DNA of 64,000 nucleotides, taken from NCBI RefSeq assembly GCF_027887165.1, contig NC_077230.1:37089351-37153350 (forward strand), written 5' to 3'. The position numbers were made by a program, and so were the translations under genes. This DNA is from Monodelphis domestica (Eukaryota; Chordata; Mammalia; Didelphimorphia; Didelphidae). The notes under the pieces are model-generated. The model was not told where the DNA came from and did no database searches. It saw only the letters and a list, made by a program, of their open reading frames with translations. This document shows, in pieces, positions 22,614 to 35,084 of this stretch. Position 1 is the stretch's first letter. Each line of letters begins with the position of its first letter.

Positions 22614-25600
22614 GCATTATTTTATTTGGTCATTTTCATATATTATTCATTGGAAACAGATCATTGTCTTTTCTTACCACCCCCACCCCCCTCCGCCACC
22701 CCTTCCCTAGCTGACCACGCTTCGTCTGGGTATCACATGTGCCCTTGCTCTGCACCCATTTCCTTTTCGTTAGTATTTGCACTAGGGTGCTCATTTAGCG
22801 TCTCTCCTCAATCATGTCCCCTCAACCTCTTTAGTCAAGCAGTTGCTTTTCCTTGGTGTCTTTACTCCCACGGTTTTCCTCTGCTTGACTGTAGTTTGTT
22901 TGTTTTTTTTCTCTCGTGGATAGCTGCACATTGTTCAGGGACATTGTAAAGCCATTACTCTGGAGAAGTCCATTACATTCTTTTGTCTCTGTGTACAATG
23001 TTCTCCTGGTTCTGCTCCTCTTACTCTGCATCACTTCCTGGAAGTTGTTCCAGTCCCCATGAAATTACTCCACTTTATTATTCCTTTGAGCACAATAGTA
23101 TTCCATCACCAGCATATTCCACAATTTGTTCAGCCATTCCCCAATTGAAGGGCATCCCCTCATGTTCCCATTTTTGGCCACCACAAAGAGCGCGGCTGTG
23201 AATATTCTTGTACAAGTCTTTTTCCTTATTATGTCTTTGGGGTACAAACCCAGCAGTGCTATGGCTGGATCAAAGGGCAGACAGTCTTTTTTCGCCCTGT
23301 GGGCATAGTTCCAAATTGCCCTCCAGAATGGTTGGCTCAATTCACAACTCCACCAGCAATGCATTAATGTCCCCACTTTGCCACATCCCCTCCAGCATTT
23401 GTTACTTTCCTTTGCTGTCATGTTGACCAATCTGCTAGGTGTGAGGTGATACCTCAGAGTTGTTTTGATTTGCATCTCTCTGATTATAAGAGATATAGAA
23501 CACTTTTTCATGTGCTTATTCATAGTTTTGATTTCTTTGGTTGAGAACTGCCTGTTCATGTCCCTTGCCCATATTTCAATTGGAGAATGGCTTGATTTTC
23601 TGTACAATTCATTTAGCTCTTTATAAATTTGAGTCATTAGACTTTTGTCAGAGGTTTTTATGAAGATCGTTTCCCAATTTTTTGCTTCCCTTCTGACTTT
23701 AGTTACATTGGTTTTGTTTGTACAAAAACTTTTTAATTTGATGTAGTCAAAATTATTGATTTTCTATTTTGTGACTCTGTTTTGCTTGATTTAAAATCTT
23801 TCCCCTCCCAAAGGTCTGACATGTATACTAGTCTGTGATCACTTAATTTACTTATAGTTTCCTTCTCTATGTTCAAGTCATTCACTCATTCTGAGTTTAT
23901 CTTGGTGTAGGGTGTGAGGTGTTGATCCAAACCTAATCTCTCCCCACACTGTCTTCTAGTTTTCCCAGCAGTTTTTATCAAATAGTGGGTTTTTGTCCCA
24001 AAAGCTGGGGTCTTTGGGTTTGTCATAGACTGTCTTGCTGAGGTCATTTACCCCAAGTGTATTCCACTGATCTTCCTTTCTGTCACTTAGCCAGTACCAA
24101 ATTGTTTTGATGACCGCTGCTTTGTAATATAGTTTGAGATCTGGGACTGCAAGGCCACCTTCCTTTGATTTTTTTTTTTCATTATTTCCCTGGATAGCCT
24201 TGATCCTTTATTCTTCCAAATGAACTTTGTTATGGTTTTCCCTAATTCAGTAAAATAGTTTTTTGGTAGTTCAGTGGGTATGGCACTAAAGAGATAGATA
24301 AGTTTAGGTAGGATGTTCATTTTGATTATGTTAGTTCATCCCACCCATGAGCAATCAATGTTTTTCCAATTGTTTAGATCTAGTTTTAATTGTGTGGAGA
24401 GTGTTTTGTAGTTGTGTTCATATAGTTCCTGTGTTTGTCTCGGGAGATAGATTCCTAAGTATTTTATATTGTCTCAGGTGACTTTAAATGGAATTTCACT
24501 TTCTAATTCCTGCTTGAACTGGGTTGGAGATATATAGAAATGCTGATGACTTATGTGGGTTTATTTTGTATCCTGCAACTTTGCTAAAGTGGTTGATCAT
24601 TTTGAGTAGCTTTTTGATTGATTCTCTAGGATTCTTTAAGTAGACCATCATATCCACAAAGAGCGATAACTTGGTCTCCTCCTTGCCTATTTTAATGCCT
24701 TCAATTTTTTTTTTTTTGCTAATTGCTAATGCTAGTGTTTCTAGTACAATGTTAAATAATAGAGGTGATAATGAGCATCCTTGTTTCACTCCTGATCTTA
24801 TTGGGAATGCACCAGGTTTAGCCCCATTGCAGATGATGTTAGCTGATGGTGTTAGATATATGTTTATTATTTTTAGGGAAGACCCTTCTATTCCTATGCT
24901 TTCTAATGGTTTTAATATGAATGGGTGTTGTATTTTATCGAAGGCTTTTTCTGCATCTATTAAGATCATCATGTGATTTTTGTTCGTATGCTTGTTGATA
25001 TGGTCAATCATATGGATGGTTTTCCTAATATCGAACCAGCCCTGCATTCCTGATATAAATTCTACTTGATCATAGTGAATGACCCTCCTGATCACTTGCT
25101 GGAGAGTCTTTTTCCTAGTATCCTATTTAAGATTTTTGCGTCTATATTCATTAGGAAGATTGGTCTATAGTTTTCTTTCTCCCTTTTTGAGCTGCCTGGC
25201 TTTGGAATCAGTACCATGTTTTGTCAAAACAGAAATTTGGTAGAACTCCCTCTTTGCTTATTCTGTCAAATAATTTGTATAGTTTTGGGGTTAGCTGTGC
25301 TTTGAATGTTTGATAGGCCTGGGGCTTTTTTCTTAGGCAGTTCTTTGATTGCTTGTTGGATTTCTTTTTCAGATATGGGATTGTTTAAGAATTCTATTTC
25401 TTCTTCTGTTAATCGAGGCAATTTATATTTTTGTAAATATTCACCCATATCACCTAGATTGGTCTATTTCTTACCATATAGTTGGGGAAAGTAGTTTTTA
25501 ATGATTGCCTTAATTTCTTCTTCATTGGAGGTAAGGTCCCACTTTTCATCTATGAGGCTGTTAATTTGCTTTTCTTCATTCCTTTTCTTAATTAAATTGA

Positions 25601-25830
25601 CCGGTAGTTTGTCTATTTTGTTTGTTTTTCAAAGACTAATTCTAGTCTTATTTATTAGTTCAATAATTCTATCACTTTTGATTTCATTAATTTTTTCCCT
25701 TAATTTTTAAGATCTTTAGTTTGGTTTTCTTTTGGGGGTTTTTAATTTGTTATCTTTCAAGTTTGTTTATTTGCATTTCCAATTCATTGATCTCTGCCCT
25801 CCTTAATCTGTTAATATATGCACTGAGGAA
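22614..25830 (-). mobile_element. L1-B copy spanning units 4 and 5
   Basis: The C-terminal frame is broken into 67 codons (22831-23034) and 190 codons (23065-23637) by a substitution creating a stop near 23067. The upstream part carries the same one-base differences as the copies at 10138 and 16376. The RT core frame is the long 199-codon version (24496-25095). Confidence 0.92.
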
Positions 25831-28036
25831 TATTGATTATATTTGGGACAGAGTTTAAGTTCTTGGCCCTATTTGCTTTCTATTAGCTTAAAAACCTATT
25901 GAAAAGGTTTATGTTAATATATTTGCATAAGTGGGTCTTTCTTTAATATGAGAATAACTGTGGACATGTGATTTCCCAAGATTTAGATGGCCTCATGTTT
26001 ACGTGTTAGGTACCTTTTTAAGTGCTAGGGATAAGATGCCGTATAAATACAGCTTTTTAATTAGGGACTTCATGTTTATAGTTTTTTTTTTTTCAAGAAA
26101 GTTTCATTTAGGACAGTGTAAAGTTCTGTGTCCTATATGCTTTGTTTTACATTAAAATCCAAGGTTAAGTATAATAATGTTAACACTTCTAAGAAATGGC
26201 TCTCATTTAGGTATCAGAATGACTTTTGGGCATTGAGATGCTCTCATGTTTAGGTGTTGGTACTTTTTTGAATTTGCTAGGAACAAGTTTCTGTATGAAT
26301 GCAGATTTTTAGTTAGGGACTTCACGTTTGTTCCCATTTTAGTCTTTTTTCAAGAGTTTCATTTGAGACTGTAAAATTCTGGGTCATACTTGCTTTCGTT
26401 TACCTTAAAAATCAATGGTTAGGTGTAATCATTTTAACACTTCTTAGAAGCGTTAAGTCCTCTGTGCTTTATGTTTTGTTTTAGCTTAAACTATGTGGTT
26501 AAGTGTAATGTTAACACTTTTTAGCAATGGCTTTCATTTAGGTATAAGGAGAACTTTGGGGCATTGAGATGTTCGCATGTTTAGGTGTTTGTACTTTTTT
26601 GAATTGCTAGGACTAAGATTCAGGATGAATTCAGCTCTTTAAAAGTGAGGGTGCTCATGTTTCTTCCCATTTTCGTTTTTTCCTTCAGGAAATCGTAATG
26701 GCTCTCATTCAGATATCAGAATGACTTTTAGGCTTGGAGATGCTCTGATGTTTAGACGTTGGTAGTTTTTTTGAATCGCTTCGGATAAGATTCAGGATGA
26801 ATTCAGCTTTTTAGTGACGATCTTCATGTTTGTTCCCATTTTAGTTTTTTCCTTTAAGAGATTGTAATGGTTGTCATTTTGGTATCAGAATGACTTTTGG
26901 GCATTGTTGTGCTCTCATATTTAGGTGTTAGGTACTTTGGAAGTGCTACGGAGACGATTCCGTATGAAGTTAGCTTTCTGGTGAGGGTCTTCATGTTTGT
27001 TCTCAATTTCGTTTTTTCGTCAAGAGAGTTACTTACATTTGGCACAGTGTTAAGATCTCTGTCCTACTTCTTTTGTTTTAGCTTCAACAACTATGTGGTT
27101 AAGGGTAATAGTAAGACTTTTTAGAAATGGTTCTCATTTCGGTATCACAATGACTTTTTGGCATTGAGATTCCTTCATGTTTATGTGTTAGGTAGTTTTT
27201 TGAAGTGCTACGGATAAGAGTCAGTATGAAATTAGCTTTTTTTAATGAGGGTCTTCATGTTTGTTCCCATTTTAGTCTATTTCTTCAAAAGAGTTCCATA
27301 TGGGACAATGTTAAGTTCTGCATCCGGTTTGTTTTGTGTTCGCTCAAAATCTATGGTTAAGTGTAACGTTAACACTTCTTTGAAATGGCTCTCATTTGGG
27401 TATCTGAATGACTTTTTGGCAATCAGATGGCCTAGGTGCTTTTTGACCTTCAGTATGAATTTTACCTTTTTAGGTTAGGGTCTTCATGTTTGTTCTCAAT
27501 TTTGTTTTTTCGTCAAGCTAATTAAGTTTGGGACAGTGTTATGTTCCCTGTCCTGTTTGTTTTGTTTTAGCTTAAAATATATGGTTATTTAATACTTTAA
27601 TACTTTTTTATAATGGCTGTCATTTAGGTATCAGAGTGGCTTTTGAGCATTGAGATGCTCTCATGTTTAGGTGTTTGTAGTTTTTTGAAGTGCTAGGACT
27701 AAGATTAAGGATGACTTCAGCTTTTTAGTGAAGGTCTTAATTGGTGTTCCCATTTTAGTTGTTTCCTTCAAGAGATGGTAATTGCTCTCATATAGGTATC
27801 AGAATGATACCATTGTGATGCTCTCATGTTTAGGTGTTTGGTACTTCTTTGAAATGATAGGGACAAGATTCTGTAGGAATTTAGCCTTTTAGTCAGGGAC
27901 TTCCATTTTGTTCTCATGTCAGTTTTTTCAAAGAAAGTTTCATTTAGGACAGTGTAAAGAGATCTGTGTCCTCTATGCTTTGTTTTAGATTAAAATCGAA
28001 GGTTACGTGTCCTAATGAGAACACTTCATAGAAATG
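25831..28036. repeat. Satellite block, unit 5
   Basis: Same monomer order. The left end has aaacctattga and tttgcataag as in units 2, 6 and 7. Confidence 0.9.
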
Positions 28037-28828
28037 TCTGTCTCTTAGCCAGTACCAAATTGAGTTGATGACCACTGCTTTATAATAGAGTTTGAGATCT
28101 GGGACTGCAAAGCCACCTTCCTTCAAATTTTTTTTCATTATTTCCCTGGATATCCTCGATCCTTTTTTCTTCCAAATGAACTTTGTTATGTTTTTTTTCT
28201 AAATCAGTAAAAAAAAAAATTTTGGAAGTCACTAATAGATAAATAAATAAGTGTGGGTAGGATGGTCATTTTTATTATTTTGGCTCATGAGCAGTTGATG
28301 TTTTTCCAATTGATCAAATCTAGTTTTAGTTTTGTGGAGAGTATTTTGTAGTTGTCTGTCTCGGGAGATAGATTCCTAAGAAATTTATATTGTCTAGGGT
28401 GCTTTTAAATGGGATTTCTCTTCGTATTCTTGCTGCTGAGCTGTGCTGGAGAAATGCTGATGACTTATGTGGGTTTATTTTGTATCCTGCAACTTTGCTT
28501 AAGTTGTTGATTATTTCGACTAGCTTTTTGGTTGATTCTCTAGGATTCTTTAAGTAGACCATCATATCTGCAAAGAGCGATAACTTGGTCTCCTCCTTGC
28601 CTATATTCATGCCTTCAATTTATTTTTCTTCTCTAATTGCTAATGCTAGTGTTTCTAGTACAATGTTAAATAATAGAGGTGATGAGCATCCTTGTTTCAC
28701 TCCTGATGTTATTGGGAATGCATCAGGTTTATCCCCATTGCAGATGATGTTAGCTGATGGTTTTAGATAGATATTGTTTATTATTTTTAGGAAAGGCCCT
28801 TCTATTCCTATGCTTTCTAGCGTTTTGG
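28037..28828 (-). mobile_element. L1-A fragment, unit 5
   Basis: Same structure. The RT piece is at 28326-28610. Confidence 0.9.
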
Positions 28829-28848
28829 TTTTTTCCCCTATGTTAAAA

Positions 28849-31800
28849 GCATTATTTTATTTGGTCATTTTCATATATTATTCATTGGAAACAGATCATT
28901 GTCTTTTCTTACCACCCCCACCCCCCTCCGCCACCCCTTCCCTAGCTGACCACGCTTCGTCTGGGTATCACATGTGCCCTTGCTCTGCACCCATTTCCTT
29001 TTCGTTAGTATTTGCACTAGGGTGCTCATTTAGCGTCTCTCCTCAATCATGTCCCCTCAACCTCTTTAGTCAAGCAGTTGCTTTTCCTTGGTGTCTTTAC
29101 TCCCACGGTTTTCCTCTGCTTGACTGTAGTTTGTTTGTTTTTTTTCTCTCGTGGATAGCTGCACATTGTTCAGGGACATTGTAAAGCCATTACTCTGGAG
29201 AAGTCCATTACATTCTTTTGTCTCTGTGTACAATGTTCTCCTGGTTCTGCTCCTCTCACTCTGCATCACTTCCTGGAGGTTGTTCCAGTCCCCATGAAAT
29301 TCCTCCACTTTATTATTCCTTTGAGCACAATAGTATTCCATCACCAGCATATTCCACAATTTGTTCAGCCATTCCCCAATTGAAGGGCATCCCCTCATGT
29401 TCCCATTTTTGGCCACCACAAAGAGCGCGGCTGTGAATATTCTTGTACAAGTCTTTTTCCTTATTATGTCTTTGGGGTACAAACCCAGCAGTGCTATGGC
29501 TGGATCAAAGGGCAGACAGTCTTTTTTCGCCCTGTGGGCATAGTTCCAAATTGCCCTCCAGAATGGTTGGCTCAATTCACAACTCCACCAGCAATGCATT
29601 AATGTCCCCACTTTGCCACATCCCCTCCAGCATTTGTTACTTTCCTTTGCTGTCATGTTGACCAATCTGCTAGGTGTGAGGTGATACCTCAGAGTTGTTT
29701 TGATTTGCATCTCTCTGATTATAAGAGATATAGAACACTTTTTCATGTGCTTATTCATAGTTTTGATTTCTTTGGTTGAGAACTGCCTGTTCATGTCCCT
29801 TGCCCATATTTCAATTGGAGAATGGCTTGATTTTCTGTACAATTCATTTAGCTCTTTATAAATTTGAGTCATTAGACTTTTGTCAGAGGTTTTTATGAAG
29901 ATCGTTTCCCAATTTTTTGCTTCCCTTCTGACTTTAGTTACATTGGTTTTGTTTGTACAAAAACTTTTTAATTTGATGTAGTCAAAAGTATTGATTTTTC
30001 TATTTTGTGACTCTGTTTTGCTTGATTTAAAATCTTTCCCCTCCCAAAGGTCTGACATGTATACTAGTCTGTGATCACTTAATTTACTTATAGTTTCCTT
30101 CTCTATGTTCAAGTCATTCACCCATTCTGAGTTTATCTTGGTGTAGGGTGTGAGGTGTTGATCCAAACCTAATCTCTCCCCACACTGTCTTCTAGTTTTC
30201 CCAGCAGTTTTTATCAAATAGTGGGTTTTTGTCCCCAAAGCTGGGGTCTTTGGGTTTGTCATAGACTGTCTTGCTGAGGTCATTTACCCCAAGTGTATTC
30301 CACTGATCTTCCTTTCTGTCACTTAGCCAGTACCAAATTGTTTTGATGACCGCTGCTTTGTAATATAGTTGGCGATCTGGGACTGCAAGGCCACCTTCCT
30401 TTGATTTTTTTTTTTCATTATTTCCCTGGATAGCCTTGATCCTTTATTCTTCCAAATGAACTTTGTTATGGTTTTCCCTAATTCAGTAAAATAGTTTTTT
30501 GGTAGTTCAATGGGTATGGCACTAAAGAGATAGATAAGTTTAGGTAGGATGTTCATTTTGATTATGTTAGTTCATCCCACCCATGAGCAATCAATGTTTT
30601 TCCAATTGTTTAGATCTAGTTTTAATTGTGTGGAGAGTGTTTTGTAGTTGTGTTCATATAGTTCCTGTGTTTGTCTCGGGAGATAGATTCCTAAGTATTT
30701 TATATTGTCTCAGGTGACTTTAAATGGAATTTCACTTTCTAATTCCTGCTTGAACTGGGTTGGAGATATATAGAAATGCTGATGACTTATGTGGGTTTAT
30801 TTTGTATCCTGCAACTTTGCTAAAGTGGTTGATCATTTTGAGTAGCTTTTTGATTGATTCTCTAGGATTCTTTAAGTAGACCATCATATCCACAAAGAGC
30901 GATAACTTGGTCTCCTCCTTGCCTATTTTAATGCCTTCAATTTTTTTTTTTTTGCTAATTGCTAATGCTAGTGTTTCTAGTACAATGTTAAATAATAGAG
31001 GTGATAATGAGCATCCTTGTTTCACTCCTGATCTTATTGGGAATGCACCAGGTTTAGCCCCATTGCAGATGATGTTAGCTGATGGTGTTAGATATATGTT
31101 TATTATTTTTAGGGAAGACCCTTCTATTCCTATGCTTTCTAATGGTTTTAATATGAATGGGTGTTGTATTTTATCGAAGGCTTTTTCTGCATCTATTAAG
31201 ATCATCATGTGATTTTTGTTCGTATGCTTGTTGATATGGTCAATCATATGGATGGTTTTCCTAATATCGAACCAGCCCTGCATTCCTGATATAAATTTTA
31301 CTTGATCATAGTGAATGACCCTCCTGATCACTTGCTGGAGAGTCTTTTTCCTAGTATCCTATTTAAGATTTTTGCGTCTATATTCATTAGGAAGATTGGT
31401 CTATAGTTTTCTTTCTCCCTTTTTGAGCTGCCTGGCTTTGGAATCAGTACCATGTTTTGTCAAAACAGAAATTTGGTAGAACTCCCTCTTTGCTTATTCT
31501 GTCAAATAATTTGTATAGTTTTGGGGTTAGCTGTGCTTTGAATGTTTGATAGGCCTGGGGCTTTTTTCTTAGGCAGTTCTTTGATTGCTTGTTGGATTTC
31601 TTTTTCAGATATGGGATTGTTTAAGAATTCTATTTCTTCTTCTGTTAATCGAGGCAATTTATATTTTTGTAAATATTCACCCATATCACCTAGATTGGTC
31701 TATTTCTTACCATATAGTTGGGGAAAGTAGTTTTTAATGATTGCCTTAATTTCTTCTTCATTGGAGGTAAGGTCCCACTTTTCATCTATGAGGCTGTTAA

Positions 31801-32066
31801 TTTGCTTTTCTTCATTCCTTTTCTTAATTAAATTGACCGGTAGTTTGTCTATTTTGTTTGTTTTTCAAAGACTAATTCTAGTCTTATTTATTAGTTCAAT
31901 AATTCTATCACTTTTGATTTCATTAATTTTTTCCCTTAATTTTTAAGATCTTTAGTTTGGTTTTCTTTTGGGGGTTTTTAATTTGTTATCTTTCAAGTTT
32001 GTTTATTTGCATTTCCAATTCATTGATCTCTGCCCTCCTTAATCTGTTAATATATGCACTGAGGAA
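28849..32066 (-). mobile_element. L1-B copy spanning units 5 and 6
   Basis: It has the open 405-codon C-terminal frame at 29066-30283, as in the first copy, and the 199-codon RT core at 30732-31331. The RT piece has one private substitution (YDQVKF instead of YDQVEF, near 31298). Confidence 0.92.
29066..30283 (-). pseudogene. L1 ORF2 C-terminal domain, 405 codons, unit 5
   Basis: Its translation is the same as the unit 1 copy by eye, 24.9 kb away, while the four units between and after carry disrupted versions. Because the open frame tracks a multi-site haplotype (29970-30372), sequence exchange explains it better than selection on the protein. Confidence 0.88.
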
Positions 32067-34273
32067 TATTGATTATATTTGGGACAGAGTTTAAGTTCTT
32101 GGCCCTATTTGCTTTCTATTAGCTTAAAAACCTATTGAAAAGGTTTATGTTAATATATTTGCATAAGTGGGTCTTTCTTTAATATGAGAATAACTGTGGA
32201 CATGTGATTTCCCAAGATTTAGATGGCCTCATGTTTACGTGTTAGGTACCTTTTTAAGTGCTAGGGATAAGATGCCGTATAAATACAGCTTTTTAATTAG
32301 GGACTTCATGTTTATAGTTTTTTTTTTTTTCAAGAAAGTTTCATTTAGGACAGTGTAAAGTTCTGTGTCCTATATGCTTTGTTTTACATTAAAATCCAAG
32401 GTTAAGTATAATAATGTTAACACTTCTAAGAAATGGCTCTCATTTAGGTATCAGAATGACTTTTGGGCATTGAGATGCTCTCATGTTTAGGTGTTGGTAC
32501 TTTTTTGAATTTGCTAGGAACAAGTTTCTGTATGAATGCAGATTTTTAGTTAGGGACTTCACGTTTGTTCCCATTTTAGTCTTTTTTCAAGAGTTTCATT
32601 TGAGACTGTAAAATTCTGGGTCATACTTGCTTTCGTTTACCTTAAAAATCAATGGTTAGGTGTAATCATTTTAACACTTCTTAGAAGCATTAAGTCCTCT
32701 GTGCTTTATGTTTTGTTTTAGCTTAAACTATGTGGTTAAGTGTAATGTTAACACTTTTTAGCAATGGCTTTCATTTAGGTATAAGGAGAACTTTGGGGCA
32801 TTGAGATGTTCGCATGTTTAGGTGTTTGTACTTTTTTGAATTGCTAGGACTAAGATTCAGGATGAATTCAGCTCTTTAAAAGTGAGGGTGCTCATGTTTC
32901 TTCCCATTTTCGTTTTTTCCTTCAGGAAATCGTAATGGCTCTCATTCAGATATCAGAATGACTTTTAGGCTTGGAGATGCTCTGATGTTTAGACGTTGGT
33001 AGTTTTTTTGAATCGCTTCGGATAAGATTCAGGATGAATTCAGCTTTTTAGTGACGATCTTCATGTTTGTTCCCATTTTAGTTTTTTCCTTTAAGAGATT
33101 GTAATGGTTGTCATTTTGGTATCAGAATGACTTTTGGGCATTGTTGTGCTCTCATATTTAGGTGTTAGGTACTTTGGAAGTGCTACGGAGACGATTCCGT
33201 ATGAAGTTAGCTTTCTGGTGAGGGTCTTCATGTTTGTTCTCAATTTCGTTTTTTCGTCAAGAGAGTTACTTACATTTGGCACAGTGTTAAGATCTCTGTC
33301 CTACTTCTTTTGTTTTAGCTTCAACAACTATGTGGTTAAGGGTAATAGTAAGACTTTTTAGAAATGGTTCTCATTTCGGTATCACAATGACTTTTTGGCA
33401 TTGAGATTCCTTCATGTTTATGTGTTAGGTAGTTTTTTGAAGTGCTACGGATAAGAGTCAGTATGAAATTAGCTTTTTTTAATGAGGGTCTTCATGTTTG
33501 TTCCCATTTTAGTATATTTCTTCAAAAGAGTTCCATATGGGACAATGTTAAGTTCTGCATCCGGTTTGTTTTGTGTTCGCTCAAAATCTATGGTTAAGTG
33601 TAACGTTAACACTTCTTTGAAATGGCTCTCATTTGGGTATCTGAATGACTTTTTGGCAATCAGATGGCCTAGGTGCTTTTTGACCTTCAGTATGAATTTT
33701 ACCTTTTTAGGTTAGGGTCTTCATGTTTGTTCTCAATTTTGTTTTTTCGTCAAGCTAATTAAGTTTGGGACAGTGTTATGTTCCCTGTCCTGTTTGTTTT
33801 GTTTTAGCTTAAAATATATGGTTATTTAATACTTTAATACTTTTTTATAATGGCTGTCATTTAGGTATCAGAGTGGCTTTTGAGCATTGAGATGCTCTCA
33901 TGTTTAGGTGTTTGTAGTTTTTTGAAGTGCTAGGACTAAGATTAAGGATGACTTCAGCTTTTTAGTGAAGGTCTTAATTGGTGTTCCCATTTTAGTTGTT
34001 TCCTTCAAGAGATGGTAATTGCTCTCATATAGGTATCAGAATGATACCATTGTGATGCTCTCATGTTTAGGTGTTTGGTACTTCTTTGAAATGATAGGGA
34101 CAAGATTCTGTAGGAATTTAGCCTTTTAGTCAGGGACTTCCATTTTGTTCTCATGTCAGTTTTTTCAAAGAAAGTTTCATTTAGGACAGTGTAAAGAGAT
34201 CTGTGTCCTCTATGCTTTGTTTTAGATTAAAATCGAAGGTTACGTGTCCTAATGAGAACACTTCATAGAAATG
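32067..34273. repeat. Satellite block, unit 6
   Basis: Same monomer order. It carries gaagcattaag at about 32690, a state found otherwise only in unit 7. Confidence 0.9.
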
Positions 34274-35064
34274 TCTGTCTCTTAGCCAGTACCAAATTGA
34301 GTTGATGACCACTGCTTTATAATAGAGTTTGAGATCTGGGACTGCAAAGCCACCTTCCTTCAAATTTTTTTTCATTATTTCCCTGGATATCCTCGATCCT
34401 TTTTTCTTCCAAATGAACTTTGTTATTTTTTTTTCTAAATCAGTAAAAAAAAAAATTTTGGAAGTCACTAATAGATAAATAAATAAGTGTGGGTAGGATG
34501 GTCATTTTTATTATTTTGGCTCATGAGCAGTTGATGTTTTTCCAATTGATCAAATCTAGTTTTAGTTTTGTGGAGAGTATTTTGTAGTTGTCTGTCTCGG
34601 GAGATAGATTCCTAAGAAATTTATATTGTCTAGGGTGCTTTTAAATGGGATTTCTCTTCGTATTCTTGCTGCTGAGCTGTGCTGGAGAAATGCTGATGAC
34701 TTATGTGGGTTTATTTTGTATCCTGCAACTTTGCTTAAGTTGTTGATTATTTCGACTAGCTTTTTGGTTGATTCTCTAGGATTCTTTAAGTAGACCATCA
34801 TATCTGCAAAGAGCGATAACTTGGTCTCCTCCTTGCCTATATTCATGCCTTCAATTTATTTTTCTTCTCTAATTGCTAATGCTAGTGTTTCTAGTACAAT
34901 GTTAAATAATAGAGGTGATGAGCATCCTTGTTTCACTCCTGATGTTATTGGGAATGCATCAGGTTTATCCCCATTGCAGATGATGTTAGCTGATGGTTTT
35001 AGATAGATATTGTTTATTATTTTTAGGAAAGGCCCTTCTATTCCTATGCTTTCTAGCGTTTTGG
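34274..35064 (-). mobile_element. L1-A fragment, unit 6
   Basis: A shorter run near 34427 (gttatttttttttc instead of gttatgttttttttc) joins the linker into one 95-codon frame at 34181-34468. The RT piece is at 34562-34846. Confidence 0.9.
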
Positions 35065-35084
35065 TTTTTTCCCCTATGTTAAAA

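Larger units (their letters stand above)
18715..24951. repeat. Array unit 4 (6237 bp)
   Basis: This is the most divergent full unit. Private changes include gggttcgctc at about 21103, cactcattc at about 23885, and three substitutions within 47 bp at 23021-23067. One of these puts a stop in the ORF2 C-terminal frame. It shares agtatatttc with units 1 and 6, and agttcagtggg with unit 1. Confidence 0.95.
24952..31187. repeat. Array unit 5 (6236 bp)
   Basis: It has the unit 2/6/7 states at 25690-25930 and agtctatttc at about 27277. From about 29970 to 30372 it carries the unit-1 haplotype (caaaagtattg, ccccaaag, gttggcgatc). It therefore again has an open 405-codon ORF2 C-terminal frame. Confidence 0.95.
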
